A DNA stretch of 64,000 nucleotides from Fagopyrum homotropicum (lineage: Eukaryota > Streptophyta > Magnoliopsida > Caryophyllales > Polygonaceae): contig BSWB01000008.1 of the NCBI GenBank assembly GCA_033239125.1, forward strand, positions 4,308,001-4,372,000. The letters run 5' to 3'. Below, piece by piece: positions 1 to 11,556 of the stretch. Below the pieces are notes generated by a model. That model did no database searches. It had not been told where the DNA came from and worked only from the letters and a program-made list of their open reading frames with translations. Each line of letters begins with the position of its first letter. Position 1 is the stretch's first letter. The position numbers and the translations under genes are program-made.

Positions 1-62
1 CGGGACCCATTGTGAGGTCCTAACCAGTAATGTCCCGGGTTTTGAGAATTCGGGGTGTTACA
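1..62 (+). repeat. 3' end of the 5' LTR of G1
   Basis: The bases end in cggggtgttaca and match the last 60 bases of solo LTR S1 (43045-43104) with few differences. The canonical CA end is followed directly by the primer site. Confidence 0.9.
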
Positions 63-65
63 ACA

Positions 66-79
66 TGGTATCAGAGCTC
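66..79 (+). other. Primer-binding site of G1
   Basis: tggtatcagagctc, four bases after the LTR end, is the usual plant gypsy/copia primer site complementary to the 3' end of initiator methionine tRNA. Bases 80-337 are untranslated leader with no other recognised signal. Confidence 0.9.
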
Positions 80-337
80 TAGGTTGGCAACAATGGCACT
101 TGAAATCTTCTTAAAGACCGAATAAGTTTTAAGCAGAACCCGAAAAGGGGTCTGAGTTTTAAAAAGAAAATTTTTGGTTTTAAATGCATGCATAGTCTGG
201 TTGGGAATAGAAAAGTACGGCTGACCACCACTACTACCGCGGATCTCAGTATGCTTAGTATGGACTTTAGGTTTTACTATAGATGGACTTTTTGGACTTT
301 TAGCTAGTAGTAATTATAGTTATTATTCCTCGCGCAA

Positions 338-1786
338 ATGGCACGTACTAGAGCTACGCTAGCTACTGGTCGAGGTAGAGGTCGTCCACCTCTCCCTCCA
401 GCTGGACCAGGTAGGGGAGATGGGACCCCTACAGTTAGAGGACGCGGCCGTGGAGGTAGACCTCCACTAGCCCGAGGCCAAAGTCGAGCTCTTCGAGAGG
501 ATCCACCAGCAGTGATCATGCCAGAGGCTAGAGTAGAGGAGGTAGCTGAGAGTGTAGGTCCTAAGGTCAGGAATGAGACCGTTGCTAGGTCTGGAGCACA
601 GAGAGCACGTTCGACGGAGTCAGGACGTGTTTCCATTGGAGCGACTGAGTACAGAGAGTACCGAGCATACGTTGAGCGTATGGAGGAGGCTGCTAGGATA
701 GAGAGACTTACCCAAGTACCACCAGTACCGGCTAGATCTGTCCAGGTGACACAGGGAGTACCTCAGGTGCCAGCTGTACCTGAGAGGAGGGTTGTGGCTG
801 ATAGAGCTCCTACTGGGTCTAGAGCACCGAGGCCGGATGAGTGGTTGAAGGCTTTCAACTCTCAGAAGTTCCCCTCATATAGTGGAGAGATAGGACTGGC
901 GGTGGAGCACTGGATTGGACAGGTAGAGACTGCGTTAGAGGCAATACGTTGCCTAGAGGATCGGCAGGTGGATTTGGTGCAGACATGCTTCACTGGGGAT
1001 GCTCATTCTTGGTGGCGGACCATGCGTAGTCGAGTCACTAGTTGGGAGCAGATGAGGAGCATTGTTAGATACAGATACTGCCCTGTCTCGTTGAGGAGAG
1101 AGAGGTTCCAGGACTTCATTGAGGCAGGATTTGAGGACATTCCGATTGCTACTGCCATCAAGAAGTTCCAGAAGGAACTGACACTGCTTGGACCGGCTGC
1201 ACCTCTTGAAGAGCAGCATGTATATCTCTTTTCACGGAGATTGAGAGAGAGTACTCGTTCCTATCTGGCAGGATTTCGCTGTGAGACTCTGTCAGACTAT
1301 TAGAATAGTGCGTCTGCGTATGAGAGAGACAGACTAGTGTCGAGGAGAGCTGCACAGTCAGACAGGCCGGATAAGCGGCAGAGGACAGGTTATGCTAGTG
1401 GTAGTTCAAGAGTAGCTGTTTTTGGACGGGGACAGACTCAGGGGCGACATAGCCATACAACTACTGATCAGACTTCAGTTGGTGGCTTGCAGTGCCACAA
1501 CTGCAGTGGCTATGGACATATCCGATCGAACTGCACGAAGCCGGCAGTGACCTGCTTCCAGTGCGGCAAGGTTGGACATAGAGCTGCATTTTGCCGCCAG
1601 GGCAAGGCTCCATCTCAGCAGGGTTCTTCTCCTGCAGGCTTATCAGGGAGTGTACAGAGACCGCCACAGTACCGAGCTCTGAGTCAGCAGCAGCAGTACC
1701 GAGCTCCTGGTCAGCAGCAGTCTTACAGGGCTCCAGGACACACACCATCACAGAGTTCTATGCAGGGATCAGGTCGGGGCAGATGA
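338..1786 (+). pseudogene. gag: gag of G1 (broken by TAG at 1301 and closed by TGA at 1784)
   Basis: Structural protein that would assemble the cytoplasmic virus-like particle. The ATG at 338 opens an Arg/Gly-rich N terminus (residues 11-50). A retrotransposon gag domain with the DAHSWW signature follows (residues about 175-290, DAHSWW at 221-226). A TAG at 1301-1303 interrupts the domain, and the same frame resumes. Two CCHC zinc knuckles sit at 1493-1534 and 1553-1594, both with C-X2-C-X4-H-X4-C spacing, followed by a Gln/Ser-rich tail. The frame continues into pol across a TGA at 1784-1786. Gag and pol share one frame, as in chromoviruses that make a single polyprotein. No frameshift is present, so the decay is by point mutation only. 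Confidence 0.9.
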
Positions 1787-3742
1787 CGTGGTAGTGTGGC
1801 TGATACTAGAGGAGCTCAGGCCCGAGTGTTTGAGTTGAGAGATGCTGATCAGCCAGATGCACCGACTGCCACAGGTACGATCCAGATTCATGACTTACCT
1901 GTGCGAGTTTTATTTGGTACGGGTGCTACACATTCCTTCATATCTGATGCATGCGTAGATAGGTTGTCCTTAGCTACTGTAGAGGGAATACCTTTTATGA
2001 TAGGCTTACCTGATGAGAGTAAGGTAAGAGGGACTAGAGAGATCTTTGGATGTCCTGTTCGCATGGGAGATCGAGACTGGCTAGTCAATTTTCTAGTCAT
2101 GCCCTTAGCTCATGAGGATGTTATTTTAGGGATAGACTGGATGAGAAAGCACGGAGTAGTCTTAGACATTGGTAGGAGGACAGTGATCGTTGCCACGGAG
2201 GAGGTCCATAGAGTAATATTCCGAGGTTGGGACCTCGGAAAGTCAGGCACAGTTATCAGTGCAGTGAGGGCAGCGAGACTGATAGCACAGGGTTGCGAAG
2301 CCTTCTGGTGTTATGCCATGAAGGAAAGCAAGAGCCTGACTATAGAGGAGATACCTGTTGCATGCGAGTTTGCAGAGGTATTCATTGACGACCTGCCAGG
2401 ACTACCCCCACAGAGGAGCGTTGATTTCAGCATTGACTTGGAGCCGGGCACAAGACCGATCTCGAAGGCTCCGTACCGTATGACACCTATAGAGCTGCTT
2501 GAGCTGAAGAAGCAGTTAGAGGAGCTAGCAGAGAAGGGTTTCATACGCCCTAGTGTGTCTCCTTGGGGTGCGCCAGTACTATTTGTGAAGAAGAAGGACG
2601 GGTCGATGAGGCTTTGCATAGACTACAGAGAGTTGAATAAAGTAACCATCAAGAACAAGTACCCACTGCCCCGCATAGATGATCTGTTGGACCAGTTGCA
2701 TGGGGCGTCTGTGTTCTTGAGGATAGACTTGAGATCAGGTTACCACCAGTTGAGGGTGAGAGATCAGGGCATACCTAAGACGGCATTCCGGACTAGGTAT
2801 GGTCATTATGAGTTCGTAGTGATGTCATTTCGGCTCACTAATGCACCAGCGGTGTTCATGGAGTTGATGAATGGGATATTCATTGACTTCTTAGACCAGT
2901 TTGTAGTGATCTTCATTGACGACATCCTAGTCTACTCTAGGAGTCGAGAGGAGCATGCTGGACACTTGAGGACAGTATTGTAGATTCTACAGGATAGACA
3001 GCTGTATGCTAAGCTATCCAAGTGTGAGTTTTGGATGTCAGAGGCGGCTTTCTTAGGTCACGTGGTGACTGCTAAGGGTATTAAGGTCGATCCGGCGAAG
3101 ATCGAGTCAGTATCTTCTTGGCAACCTCCTAAGAATGTTAAGGAGGTTCGCAACTTTCTAGGTTTAGCAGGTTACTACCGCCGGTTTGTGGAAGGGTTCT
3201 CTTTGATTGCCCAACCACTTACTTGTCTTCTGAGGAAGACCACTCGGTTTGTCTGGTCTGAGCCGTGTCAACAGAGTTTTGAGGAGCTGAAGAGGAGATT
3301 GACATCCGCTCCGATTTTGGCACAGCCTGAGGGTACTGATGACTTTGTGGTATACAGTGATGCATCCAAGCTGGGCTTGGGGTGTGTTTTGATGTAGAGG
3401 GGTAAGGTCATAGCCTATGCGTCTCGACAGTTGAAGACGTATGAGGAGAACTACCCCACACATGATCTAGAGTTGGTTGCAGTAGTCCATGCTCTTAAGA
3501 TCTGGCGACACTATCTCTATGGGGCGACATGTCAGATCTTCACAAACCATAAGAGTCTGAAGTATATATTCACTCAGCGGGAGTTGAATAACCGCCAGAG
3601 GCGGTGGTTAGAGTTGATCAAGGACTTCGACCTTGAGATTCTTTATCACCCCGGGAAGGCGAATGTGGTAGCTGATGCTCTGAGCCGGAAGACGCCTAGG
3701 GAGAGGGCGATAGCCCGGTTGACGGTACAGCCACAGTTGTAG
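1787..3742 (+). pseudogene. pol: Protease, reverse transcriptase and RNase H part of G1 pol
   Basis: Continues in the gag frame. The aspartic protease reads LFGTGATHSFI; the catalytic Asp of the D-[ST]-G triad is Gly (codon 1916-1918). The reverse transcriptase spans about 2440-2970, and its catalytic FIDD box is intact (two Asp codons at 2918-2923), but the conserved stretch before LTNAPA carries changed residues. RNase H keeps its first Asp (YSDAS, codon 3359-3361), but the Asp expected before HKSLKY is Asn (codon 3545-3547). Stops lie at 2981 (TAG), 3395 (TAG) and 3740 (TAG). These domains would copy the RNA into DNA; here three of them carry inactivating changes. Family assignment is secure from motif order. 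Confidence 0.93.
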
Positions 3743-5269
3743 AGGGGCTTGGCTTGGTTGGAGATAGAGATTCAGTTTCCCAATACTGATGGTCAGTTGG
3801 CTACCATGGAGTTACTTCCTGATCTGTTGGATGAGATCCGCCAGAAGCAGGAGACTTGCCCGACTTTGATCAGGATCTAAGACAGGATGTCTCGAGATGA
3901 GGCCCCACAGTTCAGTATTGGTGCTGATGGAGTGATGAGACATCAGGATCGTGTTTGTGTGCCGTCAGACAGTGAGCTGAGACAGAGGATACTAGGTGAG
4001 GCTCATGCTACCCCATACTCAGTACATCCTGGAGCGAGTAAGATGTACAAGGATGTGAGACGGTCCTTCTGGTGGGGTGGTTTGAAGCCCGATGTGACTC
4101 GGTATGTAGCTCAGTGCGCGACCTGCCAATAGGTCAAGATTGAGCACCGTAGGTCTGGAGGAGAGCTCCACCCACTTCCAGTACCACAGCGGAAGTGGGA
4201 GGATATATCTATGGATTTTGTCACAGGATTGAGACTCAACAGAGGATTTGATGCTATTTGGGTAGTGTTAGACCGCCTGACGAAGACCGCACGTTTCATT
4301 CCGATTAAGGAAACGTGGCCGGTGAGTCGTCTGGCTGAGGAGTTCACTAGACACATTGTGAGACTCCATAGAGTACCGAGGACTATCGTCTCTAACAGAG
4401 ATGGACGTTTTACCTCGAGATTTTGGCAGCAGGTACATACTGCTTTGGGGACGAGTCTCCACTTCACTACCGCCTACCACCCCCAGACAGACGGACAGTC
4501 TGAGAGGACCATTCAGACCTTAGAGGACATGCTTCGGGCGTGTGTACTAGATTGGGGACAGGTATGGCCAGATCATCTTCCACTGGTAGAGTTTTCGTAT
4601 AATAATAGCTAGCACGCGTCTATTGGGATGGCTCCTTATGAGGCTTTGTACGGGCGGAGATGTCGTACACCATTATGTTGGGATGAGCCCATCAGAGTTG
4701 ATGGAGTAGCTCCAGATCAAATACAGGATGACATCGCTCGGATTGCCCTAGTCCGAGAGCGGATGTTAGCAGCTCAGAGTCGTCAGAAGTCCTATGCCGA
4801 TAAAAGACGTCGATCTTTGGAGTTTAGAGTGGGTGCTCAGGTGTGGCTGAGAGTGTCACCTACGAGAGGAGTCAGGCATTTCGGCATTAAGGGGAAGCTG
4901 AGTCCCCGATATGTCGGACCTTTTGAGATCTTAGAGAGAGTTGGGAAGGTGGCCTACAGATTAGCACTACTGCCGAGATTAGAGGGTGTTCATCCGGTCT
5001 TTCATGTATCTCAGTTGAGAGAGTACATTCCAGATCCGAGACACATCATCATCCATGAGGATTTGACAGTTGAGCCTGACCATACATTTGTAGAGTACCC
5101 AGTAGCTGTCTTGGAGCGCAGTACTAGACGTCTGCGGTCCAAGGAGATACCTATGTTGCGGATCCAGTGGTCTAGGAGAGGAGCTGATGAGGCCACTTGG
5201 GAGACCGAGGAGAGTATTAGACGTAACTATCCCGAGTTCTTTGTGGAGTTAGAGGTTACTCCTGTTTGA
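3743..5269 (+). pseudogene. pol: Integrase with C-terminal chromodomain of G1 pol
   Basis: Same frame, with stops at 3878 (TAA), 4130 (TAG) and 4610 (TAG). An HHCC zinc finger ends in CATCQ just before 4130. In the catalytic core the first Asp is present (VVLDRLTK, codon 4271-4273), the second Asp is Asn (SNRDGRF, codon 4394-4396), and Glu is present (GQSERTIQ, codon 4502-4504). Asn-4394 to Glu spans 35 intervening residues, the normal D,D35E spacing. After a GPY/F-like module (YVGPFEIL), residues coded at about 5107-5244 form a chromodomain of the type that directs insertion into heterochromatin. The terminal stop is TGA at 5267. Confidence 0.92.
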
Positions 5270-5446
5270 CGAGTTAGTACTCGGATATTATGTTGTTTGA
5301 CCTTTCAGGTTTTTATATTGATTTGAGTGTGTACGTTTTATGTGACACATGTCTTCTGTTGATGATTGAGTAGTTGCTTGTAGCCAACGAAAATGTCGAG
5401 GAAATTAAATATACCAAAGGAAATGTGCGATTAAGAGAATTATTCT

Positions 5447-5483
5447 AAGTTTCGGGACGAAACTTCTTTTAAGAGGGCACTGA
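5447..5483 (+). promoter_or_regulatory. Hairpin and polypurine tract of G1
   Basis: aagtttcgggacgaaactt (5447-5465) is a perfect 8-bp-arm palindrome with a 3-base loop. It is followed by a purine-rich run (aagagggcactga) ending at the LTR. The purine run is the expected second-strand primer. The same hairpin stands in front of the polypurine tract of E2, E3 and E5. Confidence 0.8.
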
Positions 5484-5816
5484 TGTAATAACCGGAATTT
5501 TTAAACTCCGTTAAACCTGAATTTAACCGATTTCCGAAACGCCAATCTTAAATAAATAAGTACATAAAATAAAAGTAAAATAAAACGAGTGTTATTTCTA
5601 TCATTTTATGTGACATTAATTCACATAAAATGACGAAACCTTGTAATCGGAAATAAAGTACGCACCTAAAATAAAAAAAATAATAATTTAGATCATACGG
5701 AATTTAATTCTGTATTTTATAACTTTCCGTACCTAACCAGAATCCGGGCGAGCAACGAGTTCCTATTTCCGTTCTAATAGGAGAGAAGTCCGAATGGCCC
5801 TGTTCGCTCCAAACGG
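5484..5816 (+). repeat. 3' LTR of G1, truncated
   Basis: Starts tgtaataaccgg, directly after the polypurine tract, and carries the family hairpin at 5599-5633. About 330 of an expected 2,900 bases remain before T2 begins. No continuation is seen on the far side of T2, so the rest was lost. Confidence 0.85.
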
Positions 5817-7531
5817 TGTGTGCAAGCTTTAAATTTATAACCCTAGACGTAAGCTTAAAACAAGGATGCGAACCCGCAGTGTACGGGTCAATCGTAGTAA
5901 AAAGCAAGGAATTCTAGGGGTCGATCACAGGGACTTAGTGAAACAAAGTCCAATTACGGTAAGCTTTAGCAATCACTAACCACAAAGCAATTAAAACAAT
6001 CAAAGATGATAAAAGTCAATAAAGGGAATATGCAATTCTAGGGATTAAAGCATCTAGTTGTGGTTCCAACTCAAGATCTAAAGATAAGTGGACAAAGCTG
6101 AGGTTTTTGCATAGGGAAGGTGTTACCAAAGTGGAATAGATCAGCGGGTAAGTCTCACTACTCACTAATCCAAAACCATAACTCCTATTACCGGGTAAGT
6201 CTCAAGGAATTAAGATAAAGAACTATAACCTCAAACTAACACACCATCTAAGGGAATAGAATCAACCTTTACCGGGTAAGTCTCAGGCTAACTCACAAAG
6301 ATGGGATGAAAGCACACTCAAACCCCAATAAAGGATAACCTTTATTACCTACACTTATGATCTTAGGTAAACAAACTAAGGAATTACCGGGTAAGTCTCA
6401 TCTTAGGCTTGCATTGAACCAGGAAAGGTATAATAAGAATAGGATTTGGCAAACTCTAACACTTAACTCTCAGTTTCGGATCAGATAAGTCACCTCGGTC
6501 AGCCTAGGGTTAAGGTTAAAGACTCGAACTTTCAGGGTCCTACTGTGATTAAGATTATTCTATCATTGTTTTTCCCACAACCTTCAGCCAATCACCCTAG
6601 AATCACACAAAGAGATTAGCCACTCATCATCATGAAAGTATTAATCAAGTATATGTGAAGAATGTGAATATTTGAACAAGAAGAATTTAATGAAAAGACT
6701 TCAATAACTGAATCAAATATCACAACAAAGCGTTCCTTGGATAGAAATCCAACGAGATAAGACAACAAGGAAAGGAATCTAAGATAATCTTACAAAAACC
6801 CTTCAAAAGCTATAAAAGCTCCAATCTTCCTTCTTCAACCTTCAAAAAGGTTCTTCAAATCTCCCAACTGGATTATGGCCGCAGCGGTGTAGTGTAAGCA
6901 AGGTGATAGCGGATGTATGCTGCGTTCTATGCGGGGTAAGCGGCCTCCGGATTTGTGGGAAATCCGACCCTTTTTATAGGAAAAATATCCTCCAAAGATA
7001 AGATATCTTAGAAAGATCTCTTCCCATAAAAATAGGTAAAATATATGATCTAGCATATCTTCTTCCTTCTAGGAGCCAAGCCCAAAAATATAAGATCTCT
7101 TTCCAAAGATAAAAGATCTCAGCCAAGAATAAAATATTCTCGCCGCGTCCCAGGTGTTCGCCTCGGTCGAGTCGACTTCTCTAGAACACCTCGGTCGAGG
7201 TGAATCTGTAGTCAACCGAGGTGAATCACAACTGAATGTGAAATCTCTCAAATCTGGTCCAAAGTGAATCTTTAATCCATGGCTATGCTTCCTGGATGTT
7301 TCCTTATGTTCCTGAATGTAGCTCCAATGACTCCATAGCTCCTTTTGCTCCTTTTTGATGCAAAATGTGCCATTTTACCTACGATTACAACAAAACTAGG
7401 TGTAGACCTCGATTCCCGCAAAGGTAGATGAAATAGTAATATAATCACATATTATATATACAAACATGCAGATTATTGAAGATAAAACGTCCAAACAAAC
7501 CCTAAAATATAGACTATAATTCATGCTATCA
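5817..7531 (-). repeat. 3' LTR of T2
   Basis: Shares the block around cccgcagtgtacgg (near 5870) with the T1 LTRs and has the same series of accgggtaagtctc motifs (6143, 6190, 6271, 6386). Its palindrome at 7187-7202 is cacctcggtcgaggtg rather than the aatcggccgatt type of T1. The left boundary is approximate. Confidence 0.8.
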
Positions 7532-7888
7532 AAATACCCCATACTTAGCCCTTGCTTGTCCCCAAGCAAGTTCCGCATATAAAAGGCAAGATAGAATGTA
7601 TTATAAGTCAAGAAAATCAATGAAAAGTCTTTCAAAACATTTTTATGGTGTGCTACAATCATAGATCACTCTAAGAGAATACTTCATGGAATTTAAAATC
7701 AAAATATGATTAAAACATTTTATAAATATAAGAAAGTTGTTCATCTTTGCATAAAATCATAGAATGTGTAATAAGTCATAATTATCGAAATTAATCATGC
7801 ATAATCCGATTTAAACCACTAAGTCAATCAACAAGCTCGAGGTCTCAAGGGCTTCCCAAAAGAAAGGTCAAGAAACGTGTAGGGTAGG

Positions 7889-7893
7889 GATGT
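7889..7893. other. Target-site duplication of T1, left copy (right copy 14582-14586)
   Basis: GATGT on both sides of the element, exact. The T2 sequence is continuous when T1 and one GATGT are removed. Confidence 0.92.
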
Positions 7894-9721
7894 TGTCACG
7901 CTAGGATGTGTAGCACAAAAAGCTTTACATTTATAAACTCGATCTAATCTCCTAAACTACCTAGCAAAACCCGCAGTGTACGGATCGTTATGTAGGAAGG
8001 AAAGTATTCCGAGGTCGAACACAAGGACTGAGGCGAAATCAAGTCATTCAATGATCAAAGATAGTGCAAATCTAGTCTAAGAAAGGAGAAAGAAATAAAG
8101 AAATGAAAATGATGATATTTTTGGTTGGGTTTTTGTGGTGATCAAGCAAAGATCACAAATCAAGCAAGGTAATAAAACAAACTAACAACTCAAGCTAGCA
8201 AACAAACAAATGACACAAACACAAGATATGAGATCAAAGAGAGAAAAATGGATTCTAGAGGTCCAGATTTCCGGTTATGGCATTGGACTCAAGGTTCTAA
8301 AGATTTTAAGGACAAGGCTGCGGTGTTGGGAAAGGGTGTTTCTCTAATGGAAGCAATTACCGGGTAAGTCTCATGCTTCACTAATCCCACACCAAACTCC
8401 TATTACCGGGTAAGTCTCAAGGAGGTAAAGTTGGGAATTCTACACAAACCGGACACTACTTAAGGGGAAAACCTCTCCTTACCGGGTAAGTCTCGGAAAA
8501 GGTAAGTCTCAAGCAACAATCCTAGCACACTCAATCCAATAGCGGCTTGTGAGGCTCACTACTACCTAGAGTTCATCATCTTTGGTATCTAAGATCGGAA
8601 ATCACCGGGTAGGTCTCTTTCCTCACTTAGTTTGCTAGAATTAGGTCACCCTAAGCTATATTATGCTCAACAAACACTAGGATTTCAACAATCTAACATC
8701 CTAACATACAGATTCATCAATTAAAGAGCAACAGAAGGAAAAATCGGGTGGATCATAGTAAAAATCGGCCGATTTACTATGAAGAACAGGTCAATTTTTA
8801 TGTCTGAGTTAGGTTTTGTCCATACGAATCATCCTAAACTAACATATAAGTCCATTCTATCATCACCCAAGCAATAACCATCAATCCATCACTCTAGAAT
8901 CACAACAAACTAGCCAACAACATGCATTTCAAGATCTAAAATCATCATACAAGCATACATGGAATCCATAACAAGAAGATGAAGTAAGGAAATGAAAGCA
9001 ATGAAACTTAGCTGGATTTGAGCTCAAAACAAGTCTTTCAATACACCAAATGCAGCTCCAAGTCAGATCTTACAACCTTCAACAAGCTTCTTCACAAAAA
9101 TCACTCAAATCTCACTACGAAATTGAAATCTACACTAATCTCTCTCAAGAACACCCACAAGGGTGCCTTGAAGAGAGCTCCCAATTGGAAGAGTCTTTTG
9201 GGAAGATGCTAGAGGATGTGGGAGAGGGAGAGAATTGAATGAATGCTCAGCAACAGCTTACAGGCCCACTTATATTCTCCACCAAGAGCAAGGTCGGACA
9301 AAGAGATCGTGGGACACGTGGCTTAAGCTGTCAAAGGCCAAAAATCGACCCAGTCAAATAAATCGGCCGATTTTCCTGAGTGTAGGTCGATTTTCTTCAA
9401 CAGAAACTTGTTATGATCATCTAGCCATGAGTTGCTCCATTGCTTGTACCAACAAGGGTCCTTGTGTCCTTCATTGCTCCAATTATGTTCCTTCAAGGCC
9501 TTGGATATGTACCACCATGAGGCTTGACCCTCGAATGTATCGATTAATGCCCAAAAGATCCCCGAAATACCTACAAAACCGACAAAAGCTCGTGTAGATG
9601 TCTTTTCTAGAAATATGCATGAAATGAGTGTAAACGTCGTGAACTAATGCCAGACCGTGCACGAATAACGGGAAAAACTATCTAAATGTATGCCTATACT
9701 AACGTCTAAATCATGTTATCA
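7894..9721 (-). repeat. 3' LTR of T1
   Basis: 1,828 bp, only a few percent different from the right copy by eye. It holds five accgggtaagtctc-type motifs (8359, 8405, 8481, 8499 shortened, 8604 variant). It also has two palindrome triads, centred on aaatcggccgattt at 8762-8775 and 9360-9373. Short reading frames near 9018 and 9235 recur identically in the other LTR and are chance frames. Confidence 0.95.
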
Positions 9722-11556
9722 AAATACCCCATACTTAAGATTTGCTCGTCCCTGAGCAAGACCCAACTATAGACTAAGAGATGACATGATTTATGTATGC
9801 AAGAAAAACAACAAAATCTTTTTGGAATTGTGCTTCTAACATTGAATCACCTTCATAGTCATGTTTCATGGCAATGGACAATCAATCATGCATCAAATGA
9901 ATGAAGGCATGGAAAGACAATTATACTTAACTAGAAAGCATGCATGAGAGTTGAAAATGAAGAAGTCAAGATGATCATGAGTACATCCAATCTAGATTAC
10001 TAAGTCTTACACACATGCAATTAGGTCACAAGGACTTAGAAAAGAAGAAGCTAAGAAACGTTGTGATTAGGTGGGAATTTTTAGGTCATGTGATGCTAAT
10101 CCGGGAAAGGAACTAACTCCACAATTTTGTTTTTGCTCAACTTCCCAACAAGTGTACAATTTTCTCATCTTTTCTTTGTTTTCTTTTCTTTTTCACTTAT
10201 TTTTGAGACAATGGCATTGGTGTACAAAAGCCGAAACCTTGGTGATTAGCCATCCTCAGACTTTTTTATTTTTCGAGGTGCATCCACACCGGGCACACAT
10301 ACCAAAGCTCGTTAGGACTATCGGTTTATTTGACTTTGGCAAGGCACAAACACCCGATTATGTGAATGGTGCCGAGCTACTTGTCATTTAAACCAACGTC
10401 CCCAAACCTATATTATTTTTTTCTACACTTTCACAACAAATTCAGCACTTCATTCACAACATTCTTTCATCTACAACTTCACCCCACACTTGCTTTTCAC
10501 ACACATCAACACACTAGCATGCTCCTAGTCCCGAATGGGTCAAAAGAGGTAAAATTTTTCATCAATTGAGGTGCTCAAACAACATGATCAAGATGAGAAG
10601 TAGAGAAAGATGAATTGCCTTAATCACTCCTAAATGATGTGCAAGAACTAGCATTTAATTTCGACTTTCAACCCTCAATTCAATCAAGGCAAACATTCAT
10701 GATCACAAATCATTCATGGGATTCAAGATAAGTACTTCAAGTCCACATATGCATTCATCTATTCAACACATAAGGCCATCAATAGCCAATTCACAAGAGA
10801 ATTTCATCATAAGGGTCATTCCCAAGCTTTAGAAGCACTAAAATTTTTAAAATTTTCTGATTTTTTTTTTTTGATTTTTCGAAATATGTATGTACAATGC
10901 AAGACATAATGAAACATGTGACAATATTAAACTATCCTAGATGCTAATCATGCAAGTGATCATGAAAACCCCACCCCATACTTAGAAACACATTGTCCCC
11001 AATGTGGAAACTAAATAAAGAAGTGAAAGAGAGTTCTCACAATGTAAAATTGGTGATGCTTTGGTATTTCGGTTCACATCGAATGATGATGGTGGATGAT
11101 CGATCAAGGATGGTAGAGAGCTCTTTGATGTTCATTATGGTGTCAGAACGCGCGTTTGGCACAGCAAGCCGTCCAAGTTCCACGTCCGCTCCACCCATGC
11201 TTGATTGGAGATCATCACTTTCCTTGACAGAAGGAAAAATCGGACCAGCTACCCAGGAAAATCGGCCGATTTTGTGCAAGATCAGTCCGATTTTCCTGGG
11301 TGCTTTCTTCCTCATCTATGTGCTCGGATCTTGTACCTTCAGCAGTTCCATGAGGTTTTCACATGACCTCCAGCATCTCATCACACATGACAACAACAAG
11401 ATCTAGCACCCAAAAACACAAAAGAAAAACAAAGCACACCAAAAACAAAAGCAAAAACGAAGACGAAAGAGAAAAGGGAAAGAGTTATTACCCTTGGGTT
11501 GCCTCCCAAGAAGCGCTTCTTTTAGGTCATTAGCTTGACCAAACTCCGAGGATGTG
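9722..11556 (-). other. 3' half of T1 internal region, non-coding
   Basis: No supported reading frame. It holds the polypurine tract (9722-9740, - strand), a block at about 10215-10382 conserved in T2 (14745-14880), a second cccatactt purine-type tract near 10976, and the third palindrome triad (11235-11301). Confidence 0.8.

Larger units (their letters stand above)
1..5816 (+). mobile_element. Ty3/gypsy chromovirus G1 (Tekay-like), both ends incomplete
   Basis: The window opens inside the last 62 bp of a 5' LTR ending in tgttaca. A primer-binding site, a gag-pol frame (338-5269), a hairpin plus polypurine tract and the start of a 3' LTR at 5484 follow. The 3' LTR stops near 5816, where element T2 begins. 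The order gag, protease, RT, RNase H, integrase, chromodomain defines a chromovirus; the gag and integrase-tail wording fits the Tekay/Del lineage. The LTR family is the same as that of solo LTRs S1 and S2, so a full LTR would be about 2.9 kb. The element is dead (eight in-frame stops, lost catalytic residues). Confidence 0.95.

Noticed and set aside
9018..9597. Short ORFs of 62-120 codons in the T1 LTR
   Set aside because: They recur in the other LTR only because the LTRs are duplicates; no motif, and overlapping frames.
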